From Paraphysoderma sedebokerense (lineage: Eukaryota; Blastocladiomycota; Physodermatomycetes; Physodermatales; Physodermataceae): DNA of 64,000 nucleotides. The stretch is taken from the NCBI GenBank assembly GCA_025602915.1, contig JAHLJZ010000029.1, positions 186,001-250,000 of the forward strand. Direction: 5' to 3'. Of the stretch, positions 35,206-48,807 are shown in pieces (within the stretch, counting starts at the first letter, position 1; the number at the start of each line of letters is the position of its first letter). The notes under the pieces are model-generated. The model was not told the origin of the DNA. It did not search any database and worked only from the letters and a program-made list of their open reading frames with translations. A program made the position numbers and the translations under genes.

Positions 35206-38200
35206 TCACTTCTGGCCGGACATGATCGCCTCAACCTTAAATCCCTTCCGAAAAACGTGTGCCACAGAATTTAACCATCCCTCAATATCTTCAATACTCC
35301 TCAACTCTCTCTGACCGTCCTCGATATTTGATTCATTTTTGTAACAACCAGATCCCAAAACGAACACTCCAGAATCATTAGAGACGAGAAACTCGATCTC
35401 TTTCGCCACATTTTTCTTGAATTGATCCAATTTAACCATGCTAACGTATTCGGGAATGAACTCAGCCAACTTGCTGTACGGCATCATTAGATTAAGGGGC
35501 GTTGCTGCTGTTGAATATTTGGTTTTGAGCACTGCGTCCTTGACCAGACTAAGCTTCGTATGTAGTGACACGAAAGCGAGAATGCTATTTCGAATCGAGT
35601 CTTTATCTAGTTGAAGCAGCGGCGTATTCGTAACGTTGTGCGGATAAAGCTGTTCGATCGACTGGGAATGCATCAAAGAGAGCGGCGATGCTAAGAGTGA
35701 TGACGTTTCACGTCGTTCTTTGTACTTGAGTTTACATTGAGGCGACTCAGGCGACAGTATTTCCTGGGCTCCTTGATCAGCTTGGCTGTTGTCCCATGAG
35801 TATCCCGAAATGGTCTCAATATCTTTCCCATCGCCGAAGACAACAGACCAATCCCTGTTCAATCTTGCTAAATCATGTGCTATAGTTGCTTCCCATTCAA
35901 TATATGATCCTGCAATTTTAACCACTCCGATCAACTGTCTATTTACCATCGAAGAATCAAAGCAAATAAGATCAACAAGTAGAAATAAAGAACATTGCGC
36001 TCTCTTGGCATGAATTGACATAAATTTCAAGAATAAATCGTCAGCGAGACCCGAAACTCTTAATCGGGATGATAAATCGGTTCTAGTAGTGGCAGAAGTC
36101 GGTATGGATGCACTACAATCCAACAAAAAAGCAAAATCTTCGGAAGTATAGGATTGATTATCAGTTGGCGATGACGAAAAGCGGTTAGATACCGAGAGAA
36201 TATCGTTGGAGGTTGCAACAAGTGTAGAAACGATGATTCGCTGCTCCTCAAGAAGTGCAGATGCAAGAGTGCGGTGTCCAACTGATTGAGCAACCCAAAC
36301 TTCAAATATTTGCCAGATTGACAACAGCAGAGGAAATCCCACTTGCAATATCTGCTTCTTAGAAGGTACGTTGAGTTCAGTGAGCGTAATGGAATGCCGT
36401 AGATTTGACTGGGATAAGTTTGGGGCATACGAGTCTGACTTCGGGTTCGACGGTTTAACATTATCTTTCGTTGATGAATTTGAAGGAGGACCCGGCGTGT
36501 ACTCATCCGACAAATCAAATTCGTCGTCTAGTAACGATGATCTGAAAATTCCGATATCCGGCAATGTCCATTCAATACTACTTGTGTCATTGTCAACGGG
36601 TGAGGCAGAAAAGGAAGATCCACTAGAGTTTAAACTCAAATTTAAAGGAGATATCGAAATCGGCGACAGATCGGCTGACAGATCGAGCGAGACTGACAAA
36701 GGAGACTTCTTACTTAGATTGGGAAATAGTGAGGTGACGATGGATAGATCCTCTTCCTCTCTCCCTGTTGAATTCTCTTGCGTTCCGTGCGTATCATCTT
36801 TAATCACGGGCATTAAATTTTCAGTGTGCTTTGCGAGGGTCTGGAGAAATCGCGCAATCGAGGGTTTCTTGCCCCCCGTCTGACTGCGGCTAGTATATCC
36901 CTTGCTTTTTCGTGTTTCAGAAATGTTCTTAAACGCTTTTGCTCCACTTTTCGTGTGGCTGAATATCTTGTTAACAAAAGCCCTTGTTTCCTCCGGACAC
37001 CAGAGCATCAACCGTCGAGTCAATATGTTGAGCAAGAGAGAAAAGATTTTGAGCTTTTTACAAAGCAGCTCATTTGCGGGGGATGGGGGCGCCGAAGAAG
37101 GCATCAGCCGAATAGAGTCCAGAAGAGGAAATAATTGCATCAACCATTCGTGTGTTTTGTTCCCAAATAAAACTGCATACACCGGATTCGAATCTGGGGA
37201 CTCGGTGAAGTCTAAGAAAACAGGTTTCGGACCCAAAGTTTGAAAGGCGATGTTAATAGAAAATGGCTTTTCTTTGGAACCAGATGGAAGACGTTCTTGG
37301 AAATAGAACATAGACGGAGGTTTCGGCAGCGAACTTGAGTTCGCTGTTTCGCTTCCATTTAGACGTTTTCGAATGTTGGTATAGAGATGGTGCGCAACAA
37401 TGTACTCTTTGGCGGCATCGAAACTAATTCTCCCTTTCTCTATCATCCAGGCGGTAACTTCAGGGATGGCATGTGTTGGCGAACCAGCCGCAATAGCGAT
37501 GTTTCGGGCATGCTAGTAAGTGGAAGTGTTACGGAATAGGCCTATCAAAGCCGCAGGAAGTAATTCGGAATAGTTACCAAATGCATATGTCCCCGTTGGA
37601 TACCCTCGGTAGCCAAGGCACGAAGAGCAGCGAAGTTTTGTGCTAAACCGACGCAACACATAATCTATTAAGAGAAAGGACATCAGAACATTCAAATTGG
37701 TGGTATATAATCAAAATAAAGAAGAGCATACCGACGCCAATCTCTGTGAATTTGGGTGTCCCATTAACCCAAGGGTATACTGATACACTGGATTTGTGTT
37801 TAAAACGCCACCCTTTGTTCCGACCGCTATCGGTAACTCCAATTCAGCACAAAACCAAAGTTGATCATGAACATCGTCTTCAACCCAGTATTTAGTTAAG
37901 CTTTGGTAACCCCATTTTCTATTTTGCCCGCTCCCGGCGGCCCACGAATGCACTGCGGCCTCAATTGCTCTCCAATCTTGGCCAGTCGCAAGAGCAACAG
38001 CATCAATTCCATTCATGATACCTTTGTTGTGGGTGGTGCAACGATAAGGATCGTCGTTCGCCCATTCGAACGCTTCAAGGATGCGAGAGGCGACTGAGAC
38101 TCCCGTGTGAGACTTATATTCTAACGCAGAGACTGGAATACGGAAAGAAGCCTGCGAAGAGACCGCGTATTAGCTTTAATGTAAACGTCGGCGGATGTAT

Positions 38201-39261
38201 AGTAGTAGGCATTACCTTGCTTATCCTATGAGTGTTCAAATTGGAAACAATTTTTAAGCCAATTCTGCAACCCGTGAGATCCTGCAGAAATGGTGCGGTG
38301 CCCTCCGCAACAGTGCTGGCGCAATTCGCACCCATTGCATCACAAACATCTATATAAATATGAGCCACGAACCAAGTCGGGAAGGACGGTGTATGTCTGA
38401 CGGATGTAAAATGTGACATATATTTCGAATTCATTGATAATTTAGTGTACGGGTTTACGTTACGGGTCACTCGACGTAGTTCGACATCGATAACGCCGCC
38501 CCCGCGAGATTTCATACTTTGACAATACTGATTCGCAAAATCTATGATTTCAGATTTCATTGATAGAAGCTGTACAGCAGTGTTAGCGGCAAAGGGATCA
38601 AAGCTGTCTGGCATGGAGAACACACCTTGTGCTCAACTTCCGTCAATTTGGTGTCAGGTATATCTAGTAACTGGATTTGTGCAATAACAACATTTCTTTC
38701 GCTAACAGAAACACTGAAACCGGAAGCAGAGGCACCACATATCGTCTTTGCAGCGCCAGATACAGCGGCGATAACTGAAGGTTCTTCCACCGCCATGGGT
38801 ATGACAACGGGTTTCGAGTCGATCGTAAAATTGAGTGCTAGGCCAACGGGTAGTCCGATAGTACTGTGTTGAGAAGGACAAACAGTGAAGGTTAATTATA
38901 TACCTCACGCATGAAAATCCCTACGTGGTACACTGAAAAGATGACTATACCCGATACAGTTTTCCACCATGTTATCGGCGATTCTTTCGTCCAATCCTTT
39001 GATCGGAAATTCATCCAGTTGAGATATAGTGGTTCCATTATTAATTTTCTGGGTGGCACTGTAGCCCGAATTTAAGGAACTGTATTTGGAATCATTTAAT
39101 GGGCCGAGAGACGGACTCCCACTTGGGCTAGTGACAGGGCTGTTTCCATTGGTAGTTGAGGGGAATAGATTCGGAAATGCGAGTTTTAACTGATTTTGAC
39201 GTTCTTTCAAGGCTTTCTTATAAAACCCCGACCAAATGGAAGGGTGAATTGAATCTTCCAT
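35206..39261 (-). CDS. Class II (bacterial-type) HMG-CoA reductase with long C-terminal extension
   Basis: The enzyme reduces HMG-CoA to mevalonate, or runs the reverse reaction. Exons 39261-38951, 38863-38626, 38569-38216, 38151-37732, 37664-37578 and 37512-35206 give 1,238 aa in phase. The catalytic part (about 1-515) matches class II enzymes, not class I. It shows [28 protein letters not shown] and [11 protein letters not shown] (catalytic Glu about 130). Then come DAMGAN (260-265), [19 protein letters not shown] (Lys 344), [11 protein letters not shown] (Asp 360), PIAVGTKGG and [16 protein letters not shown] (catalytic His). No membrane anchor precedes it; a Ser/Asn-rich insert occupies about 35-85. 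Residues about 525-1238 are an extension I do not recognise, with no obvious membrane span. Five ordinary spliceosomal introns and an A+T content like its neighbours argue against contamination. Confidence 0.93.
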
Positions 39262-39936
39262 TAGAAGTAGTAGTGTGAAAATCAATTAGCAGACAGTCTT
39301 CCAAGACGGATGACTAGGGCAAGCTGTGGAATAAGAAAACGATGACGAGAAATAAGAGACGAAGTCAAGCATGATCAATTACAGCAACCGGTGATATCCG
39401 AGATATGCCCCTAGCAATGATTGAAGACGGAGAACGATGAAAGGATCAATTGGCAGGGAGGTGGCAGGGGACCAGACGGGGTACCTAGCAGGAGAAGAGC
39501 GGAGACAATCCCATTCAGATTGTCAAACCTAAATTGATGATTGCCAGTTGATCGCAAAAGGAATAAATGATAACAGCAGAGTAGTTTCGAATCCGCTTTC
39601 TTGTGAGAGTTTGAATAGACAATCACAATGCATCATCTGACTGGCATTACCTTAATTAGTCGCTCCACGTGACCGTTGCTACGTAGCGGCAGGATCGCGC
39701 CTCTTCCTTGCAAGAAGGGCGTGATGGAGAATGTATAGATACCATACTCCGAGAATGGAAAAGTCATTCCATACTTGCTGATAGTATGAAAGTTGAAAAG
39801 ATGTATTTAGTGTGATTTGAGAGAATGCACGATGAGGTATGAAATAAAAATTATAATCGCTCGTCCGCATATAATTGATCTTTTCTCCAAAAAGGCAGTC
39901 GCGCCGCCACCAATCTCTTCCCTCTTTCACCCGAAG
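39262..39936. promoter_or_regulatory. Divergent intergenic region, HMGR / SPO16-like
   Basis: This lies between two divergent start codons. It contains CACGTGACCGTTGCTACGTA at about 39667, which resembles the E-box plus GTTGC cluster seen at 34741. The ORFs on both strands are short and unsupported. Confidence 0.4.
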
Positions 39937-41321
39937 ATGAGCCCCCCACAAGCTATAGAATGCTACATTACTGCGACATTGCTGGATCGTGTCGATTCTC
40001 TGAAACCGAATCTGGAGTCTGATGGTTATCGAGTCATCGGTACTGTATAGTTAAAGTATTCTTCCGATTTGCAGATTACGAACATTTGACAGTGACAGTT
40101 TCGCGAAAAATGGTTTTCTTCACATTGAATAAGCAGGCTTTAATCCCTCTGATGATCCTTCTCCGGTATATTCTCTTTCTCGCTTTAACCCCATAGTATC
40201 TATTCTCTGACTGAACCTGCCCTGGCATCCCTCTGTTGCATCGCGATTGCCAGGACATTATCATTCCACAACTTTCTTTGGGATTCATATATATTGATAT
40301 CTCTGACGCCGAGATAGAATGTAAACAAGTTGATTCAATGATTGATAATCTTATTTCCAGGTTAGTATCCCAACTCCCAAGCTGGATCGATCAGATGATC
40401 TTCACTTTAGAATTGAGTTGTGGATTGACTAACTCTTTGATAGAATACTCAACCTTGAGAATGACATCAAAAATATGTATGTAATTGCTCATATCCCGGA
40501 CCAGAAAAGTGCCGAATACAAAATTGAGGCGTCAGTGAACGCTTTTTGCCGTTTACAGAACATGTATCTATCTTATCTTTTCTATTTTCCAACAACAGAC
40601 CCGTCACTTTTAAATACGGATTGGCTGCTCTATTATTATCTTGCTAATATTTCTTTTTGTTCATTATTCATATTTTACCGCGGACTTGAATGTATGTAGT
40701 CTCTTAGAGAACGCATCGCTCCAATACCAACCTCATATCTTCCCCATTCACTTTGCCGCCGAACTCACTTCTGTTACTCAGCAAGTTGTGTTAAGTATCA
40801 TGCCTACTTTCCTATTCAACTCGCAAAACATTCTCTCTCAAGTATGGCTATCCGTTCTTTTCCGCTTAACCATGTGAAACATCCACAAAACTGCTGTCTT
40901 CTTAAATTTCTAACACGTAACTTTGGCTACACCAGATGTCGCGTTCTTCGGGAGTCAACGATCTCAATACGAACTCTCAAAAATGGAACAGCGTGGTCGC
41001 CACTATGCTCCAAAATGCCGGCAGCAACATCAAACTTAAATCATACGGTTAGTCGGTTACTCATATGTGAATCGTCTTTTTTGTCGGTCGTGTCTAATCT
41101 CCATGATTCATGATGTGTTCCGAATACCATTCTTGTATCGGGCAATATATTTACTGGATAAACACTCTCTCTTCTTTGTAGATGTAGATCTTCTCACGGA
41201 CTCTTTTAGAAGTATTGCTTCTATTTCACAAGCTCGTCTTCAAAATCTTCAAAATACAGGTGTGGAACATGCAATCGCGGAGGCAATATCGAAGTGGTGG
41301 GAGCAATCCGGGCAATGCTGA
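39937..41321 (+). CDS. Candidate SPO16 / C1orf146-like meiotic protein
   Basis: This multi-exon gene reads as short, spliced segments. Exon 1 (39937-40039) begins MSPPQAIECYITATLLDRVD and exon 2 is 40075-40165. A later segment carries GFIYIDISDAEIECKQVDSM, and the next (from about 40464) carries LENDIKNMYVIAHIPDQKSA and NAFCRLQNIPVTFKYGLAAL. The last exons give MSRSSGVNDLNTNSQKW and DVDLLTDSFRSIASISQARL, ending KWWEQSGQC at 41321. The order of strands and helices resembles the XPF-like SPO16 family, which pairs with SHOC1/Zip2 in crossover formation. The match is from memory and weak. The 35-nt first intron and the middle exons are uncertain. Confidence 0.38.
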
Positions 41322-41783
41322 ACACTTCACGGGTGTACCTCAAAGTCGAAAATCACACCAAATCAATCATATATCCGCAGAAGAACATATAACAATCTTC
41401 GTATTCGACTGCAAATCCGATGAGTGTGTACTGTGCAAGGAAGAAAGATTGACACGTCTTTCTGTCTTCGAGTTGATCGGACTTCATTTCAGCTGCTTTC
41501 TTTCTGCATTCACCCTGAAGTTGAATCATGCATTTATATACACGTTTACATAAGCAATGTATCTTCGCATAATCTTTGCTTCTATAAACATCTTCATATG
41601 GCCTGCAACCCCTGATCTATGGATTATATGATACATAACTTCCTTTTAAGTTTTATCTTATATGTTTACAATGCTGTATTAAAGTACATCTCTACATTAC
41701 GAATCGAGAAGCCATGAGCAGAATACAGTTAATTATCAATCTTGGTTAAAGCTCGCCATTCTGGAGCCCACCTTCATCTTATT
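41322..41783. other. Convergent spacer
   Basis: This is A+T-rich 3' sequence between the SPO16-like gene and ASCC3. I see nothing coding in it. Confidence 0.5.
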
Positions 41784-44700
41784 CTACTTAATCAAGACAT
41801 CCAGTTCACATATCTGGTCAATCCCTAAGTAACCATCAGACATCACGAACAAAGTCCACTTTTTCTGACCCGGTTTTATATCGCCAGAAAGAGTAATCTG
41901 AAGGGTTATATCAACCTGATTTTTCGCACCACTGTTCTTGCCAATACCTCGCATACTAACCCTCTTCAGGGATATCAATTCACCATTCTCTACATCGCCT
42001 ATTACGACAAACCAACCTTCAAACTGAATTTTCGGAAAATGCGGCGCAAAAAGGCGGAGATCACGATTCGAATTCTGACTAGGAATTAACGGGGATCGCT
42101 TGAGTTGAATTCGCATTTCAGTCGGTTTGGCCGGAGGTAATTCAAGGGAATTTGGGTACGTAACATCCAATCTTGGGAAATTGTTCAAGAACGAAATGAT
42201 CTGGCGATATGGTCTGATTAGAAAATGAAAGAATAAATGATACAACTAAACCAACAGTACCTCATCTACGGCGGTCGAGCTTAAACCTTTTATACAACGA
42301 ACGACCTCCGCAACCTCGGATCGATTTCGGATTTGATACAGCTCAGGAAGGGCAGTAATTCTTTTTCCCTATAAAATTTTAATTATTAGGTTAATCAGTC
42401 TTGAGAGGGGATGAACATCATAGTCAAAACTAACCTTGTATCTTAAATCAGCCACATGGTTTTCCAATCTCGGAAGTTGCAGTAGAGTTGAATCACTCAA
42501 CCACCTTCCTTGTTTGATACATTGTAATAGATTCATGATTATAAGTGAAGTGGCCAGAAATCCCTTTTCAGCTGCGACGTCAATCATGGCTTGAATGATT
42601 CGAATTGATTGATCGAGAACTGACACGGTATCAGTGATATAATCAGATATGGGGAGCCTCAAGCGGGAGAAATGGGCTTGAAGTAACAAATGCGCTTTCG
42701 TATGCGGAGAATCCAAGGTAAACTCATTGACAGGAAATGGAACATCTTTTGCAAGTTCTCTATTGAGCAGATCTAAAATATTCAATTAGAAAGCTAAGTG
42801 CTATATGGTAAAATGGAGATCGTGGGAATGCTTACCTTCATTATGTCGCACCGGTAGCTCCGAATACTCGTTGGCCATACAAACCATCTCCAACACATCC
42901 TGGAACTCCGAATCAGGTCGAAGTTGATCGTGAAATAATTTGATAGTTTTATAACTCAAATAATAGTAACTAGCAATATTTCCAAGAACTGTCGGCTTGA
43001 CAAGGAAGTCATCGAGCACTTCAACACATCCGGCTTCAGATAAATCCTCGATCGTATCTTCAACACAGTTAGACAGAAATACGCTGATATTTTCGGGTGA
43101 GGAACCATCACAGCCGTAATAGCTAGGATTCATTTGTAGTCGTCGGAACAGGTATGTCCAAGTCAAATAATCAACAGCATCCTGTTTCGATTTTATCGTA
43201 CCTGAAGCGATCTCAGCGTTGATATGATCATGCAGGTGATGTTGGAGCGATGATTCAACCGGAAACGGTTGATGTAAAAACTTTTTATAGAAATTCTTTT
43301 TCACATCGTGAACGAAGATTCGAGCAATTCCTTTATCGTCATACTGAGGACGACCTGCTCGACCCATCATTTGTAAGACGTCCGTTATGGGAAAATCTAC
43401 ACGATGGCAAAGTTAGAATTGAGATATGGATAACACGAGAGTTAAGAATGAAATTCTCACCAACATATCCTTTCGTCTTAGCGTCATAAAATTCAGTTCC
43501 TTTAATGACTACAAGATGGGCAGGAGTATTCACACCCCAGGCTAAGGTGGAAGTGGCTACCAATATCTGAATTTTCAAATTCACAAAGAGTTCTTCCACC
43601 AGTCTTCTATCAGTCTCGGCCAAGCCAGCATGATGCAAACCGATTCCAAAACCCAAACTATGCCTTAAATTAGAATCTTTAACTTGTGCCAAAACCATCT
43701 CCAGCTCGTCTTCCGGTATATGAACGAAGCGACGAGGATTGTCGTCCATGGCGCAAAGAGCGATTAGGTCTTGTGCCGTTAGACGAGTCTGTCGACGAGA
43801 CGATACAAATACAATCACAGGCTTTTCTGGGGAATGCGTCATAATGGCTGCATAAGCGGGCTTATTCATAGTTGCCATCCGTGGCTACGAAGTAAAAGGC
43901 GTTAAATAAACTTGCTGAACACCTGTAGATGTTAGAAGGTGAAACTTACGCAATAATGCTTCCCTGGAAAACCATCAATATGAATTTCCAATGGCACAGG
44001 TCTCACACTATGTTTGAAATTAAACATCCCTTCCCTATCTTTGATACTAAGCCAATCAGCCAAGTCTTGAGCGTTAGCTAACGCTGTGCTTAATCCAACA
44101 ATACGGATCTTATTGTTCGTATGCGATGAAATATAATTCATTCGACTGACGATCACTTCCAAGATTGGCCCTCGATCACCCCCAAGAAGATGAATTTCGT
44201 CAATAATTACGCACGCGACAGACCTGACATAGCTTCTTGATTGCCAGTGCCGGCTGATACCGTCCCATTTTTCTATTGGGAACCTATTAGTTCTCATAAA
44301 GCATCAGACAAACTGATAGGCCAGCAAATTACCTGGAGTAGTAATGATAATATCCGCAGTCTCAATAGTTCTTAGATCTGGGGTGACATCACCTGTCAAC
44401 TCCACCAGTTTGCGGTTCATGGGTCCTACTAGCCTGTTCCTCCAATCGATTACTCTTTCTCGGACTAGAGCCTTTAGAGGAGCAATATAAACAACCTTTG
44501 ATTGGGGATTATCACGAAATGCAGCCCTGATGAATAGACATTAGCAGGGGTGGAGCCTGGCAACTAAAGCATAAATATTACATACCACATAGCCAACTCA
44601 GCAGCCATGGTTTTCCCTGATCCGGTCGGAGCTCCCAAAAGGACATTCTTCTCAGTATGATATAATGTAAAAAACGTTTGTGTCTGAATCGGATTGAAAA

Positions 44701-47700
44701 ATTCAAATCTCTTGCGGCAAATTTCTTCCAAAGTAGGATTTTCTAGAACCGAAACAGGCAGCGGTTGCAAATCGAGTAATTCAGTCTGGGGCGGATTCAT
44801 TTCAGGTAGAATAAGATGTTGGAAGGACACAGGTAAAACTGTTTCACTTCCAATCCATCTGTCGCTTACAGCCCGAATGTAAATCTGCGGCGGCAACGGT
44901 TCTGCAACCGGTATTGTGATTCCTAATTTGATGGTTTCGTATGACTGGGCTTGACGCTTTTGTAATACAATGTACTCCGAATGGTAAATCTCTGTGTTTT
45001 CAGCATCTTCTACCCATATCCAAAACGGCTCAACCGAGCCATGAATCTTATCATTCCATACAAAATCCGGAGTGACTTCCAGTTGAATGCGAAGGACATT
45101 ACGGGTTATCGGGGCAACCTCGGCTTCGAGTTCAAGCAGTGGAAAGCAGTTGGCGTAACGATGAATAATGGGACCATATTTATGATGTCGAATCAATGCC
45201 CCAACATCTTGTGGAGACATGTCCCGGATACTTTGCACCGACAAGGAGTTAGTTTGATTCTCGAGTTTTTGCAGTACATCGCCCGGAATGTCGAACTGAG
45301 CAAGGGGATGTTCAAAGCTCCACATTCTTTTATCAACAGATTTGGCAAGTGACAATAGAACAGACGTAATAGGGCCCCAAGAACGGTTCAATGCGATTTC
45401 AAAGAGTGCCCTCAGAATACGACCCGAATTTTGAGCGACATAAGCGGTGTCAGATACAAGGGAAAAATCATCGACTTGAGCTCTGGAAATGTATTCTTGA
45501 AGTAAAATGTTGACTTTGCCATGCGCATTCTCAGTGCCGCCCTAAGATTATCATCATTAGCAAGCCTTAATCACAGCTCTGAGAGAACGCTACTAACTTT
45601 CACTGCACAATAACATGCGTTCTCCATTAAATCTTTGAGTTCCTTAACTTCTTCTTCTCTCAACTTCACATTTTCAAACTCTGTACTCTGAGACACCATT
45701 GCTAAAACATCCGCCTCCGTCATCCGAGATCGCATAAAATTATTGAATATCTCAACGCTAGTGTGCCTAATGTAATAATTTGAGGCGATTCTGCCTAAAT
45801 CTTTCGGTGATAAGATTCCGGTATTTTCGTCCAAAATTATCATCTGATTTTTATATAAGACGTTGGCGGCAGATACAATCAAGTCGCGCCGTTTTTTGCC
45901 CAGAAGTGGATCTTCAAACAGTTCCTCATGATTCATTCCGTAATGTAACGGATTTTTTTTCATTCGAATAAAAAGATAGGTATAACCCAGCCACTGAACA
46001 GCTTCATCGATATTGGTGACAGTTCCGAGCGCTATTTCCGCGTTGAGATTATCTACCATATGTTCGGCAAACTGGGATTCGATAGGAATCTGTTGAGTAA
46101 TAGCAGAAACGTAATGTTGAAGTTTATCATATGACGTGAGAATATAGCCAAGACCAAAAGCCTCAAACTGAGGGCGTCCAGCTCGACCAAAGATTTGCAG
46201 TACATCCAGGATAGAAAGATCAACGAAAGACCCTTTCTGGGTATCATAAACTTGGGTCCCTTTGATAACGACAGCGTACGCCGGCAAATTGACCCCCCAA
46301 GCTAGTGTGGCAGTGCAGCAAAGAACCTGCCGAAGCAAAGGATGTAAACATCTTCTCCGATCGCTTAAATATCATACACCCACACACCTTTACAACTCCG
46401 TCGGCAAAAAGTCTCTCGACGAGAGTTCTATCAGACCTTAGCATTCCAGCGTGATGAATTGCGAATCCTTTTGCAAATAATTCTTTCAATTCCCTATTGC
46501 GGGATTTCGCCACGTCTCTCAATGCTGTTTCGTATTTGGGATGCGTCGTGGGATCAAACACGTTGGCAGTGGTTTCTTGTATAGCGATGTCGTGAATCGT
46601 TCGAGCAGTCTTGACAGTATCTTTTCGGGAATGGACGAACACCATTACCTGATGCTCATCTCGGACTAAATCATGCACCTACGAGTAGGCAGTGTCAAAC
46701 TAGATCGTCAATTGGAGAGATTACTAGCACGTGTTAAGTACCTTCTCGTAGCAAACTCTGTTCATAGAGTTCATGTGGCTTTGACTTCCTGGCTTTCCTT
46801 TAACACCGACAAAATGCTGTTGATAAAGACATCAGCTCGTGTCAACACATATGAAACAACTTATAAAAGACATTACCTGACCCAAGGGAATAGGTCTGAA
46901 TCCAGAATCAAAGAAGAACAGCCCTTGATAGGGATTCACCCTTAAAAACCCTGCGACATCGATATAATTTGGCAATGTCGCTGACAATCCAACAATTCTG
47001 ATCATACTTTGGCTTGTCTCAACTTGACGTTGGGTTCTTGCCACAATTGACTCAAGTACAGCTCCTCTATCCTCATGCAATAGATGCACCTCATCAATTA
47101 TAATCAGTCTCACCTTCTGCGAGAGTTCGTTATCGCCTGTTGCCTTACGAGTCACGACATCCCATTTTTCAGGCGTAGTGACAATGATTTGAGTATTTAA
47201 GATTTCGTTTTTAGAAAGTTGCATATCACCTGTAAGTTCGCGAACTTGAATATCTAATGGGGCCAAGCGAGAGGAAAATTTGCGAACAACTTCAGCAGCA
47301 AGAGCTTTCATAGGAGCTACGTATATGATCTTGAAATCAGATTTGGAGAAGACGTATTTTCCGGGAGGGCTAGGGCGTTGGTAAGTAGAGAGTGTCCGAA
47401 GAATTGTAAGCATGGCCACATCTGTTTTTCCCTATTAACACAAACGCGATGTCAGTTAGCATGTAAGTGAAGCTGCTCAGAAACGGAGTTACTCACAGCG
47501 CCTGTTGGTGCACAAACCAACATATTTTCGTTGGTGCCATATGCCACAGGGAATACAATACTCTGTACTCGATTAAGCGATTTATATCCTTTGAAAGCAG
47601 CTTGAGCAAACGGTTCCAAATCTGTAATCAAAATCGGCTTCTCTGACGGTCGAACAGGGGCAGGGCTGCTAACAGGTATCATAATTTCTTCGTAATCTCG

Positions 47701-48807
47701 ATGGTCCTCCCGCTTAGTGCCAATCGGCAGTGAATATCGTGTACCAAAAATAGATAACATGGAACCACCGCCAGAAGAAGCTGTGGTGTAAATATTAGGA
47801 TATTTTTCTTGGGTGCTTGGACGAGCTGGTAACGGCGGTTTTGTTGCATTCATCAGTGCGTATTCTCGAGCCTCCCTCAGTGATGATGAATCAAAACCTA
47901 GCAAAGCAGCGGACAATTCCATATCACTTTCTTCTACTGTTCCATTTCCGCTTTTATCTTTCTTTCGATAAACTTTTAATTGCTGTTTTTCGGATTCCGT
48001 CTGAATTGAAACTTGCGTTCCGTAGCGAGGACGCAGCTGAGCATTCTGGCCGGGGGAATCACTTATCTCCTTAGTGGAGACATTAGGACCTTCGATGATG
48101 TTTCTAACTATTGCGCCTCTGTTGGTGATTAGTGAAGTTAAAAATTCAAAATTATCGTATCCGATCAAGTCTACGAGTGCATTCTGAATCTCGCTGTCAT
48201 CTTTTTCTGATCGTAAAATTGTGAAAATATCCGTGCACAGTCGAGCAGAATCCATAGCCAGGGCTTGGTCTGATATTCGGGAAGCGGCAATGTGTTTTTC
48301 GCATTGACTATTGATGTACACAGTAGATAAGTTATATGAACTCATGGTAGGAAGAGCGAGTGCAAGGACCAACCTTAGTAACCATTCTTTCGAATAAAGC
48401 ATGACATCGTCCAACCTCAAATCATCCATAGAGTTTGATAATACTGGAGTAGCTACATCGTCCGAGTATTCTGGTAATATTTCATTGTTGATCAATCCAA
48501 CTGCATTCTTATGATCCCCAATCTCGTATATCAGATCTGGAAGATCCAGGGGAGAAATGAAGTTGACATCTTTTAGTTCCGACAACTCCAAATCCTCATC
48601 AGGGATTATATTAGTAGGATTTATACTGTCCGAGTCAGAGACGATAGATTGAAACCGTTCGATTAGGGAACTCCATTCCAAATCGACTACAGAAGCATGT
48701 TCCGAGTTTTCGTTCAGCGGCGTATCTTCCAACGATTGTTGGCGTAATAAATAGGTAAAAGTAAAGGCTTCTGGCGGAAGCGATGCTTCGTATAAACTGA
48801 ATGTCAT
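41784..48807 (-). CDS. SLH1: ASCC3/Slh1 tandem Ski2-like helicase
   Basis: This is a dual-cassette RNA/DNA helicase of the ASCC/RQT complex, which splits collided ribosomes and, in animals, aids alkylation repair. Thirteen exons (48807-47497, 47431-46877, 46816-46742, 46678-46388, 46326-45598, 45541-44586, 44526-44333, 44272-43950, 43884-43461, 43396-42836, 42772-42435, 42368-42261, 42200-41784) give 2,093 aa in phase. The ASCC3 N-terminal part has [19 protein letters not shown]. Cassette 1 has [19 protein letters not shown] and [12 protein letters not shown], then a Sec63 domain. Cassette 2 has [19 protein letters not shown] and [12 protein letters not shown], then a second Sec63 domain. ASCC3 rather than Brr2 is called from the N-terminal region and from [16 protein letters not shown] with [13 protein letters not shown]. 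Intron 1 splits the first Walker A motif. Confidence 0.94.
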
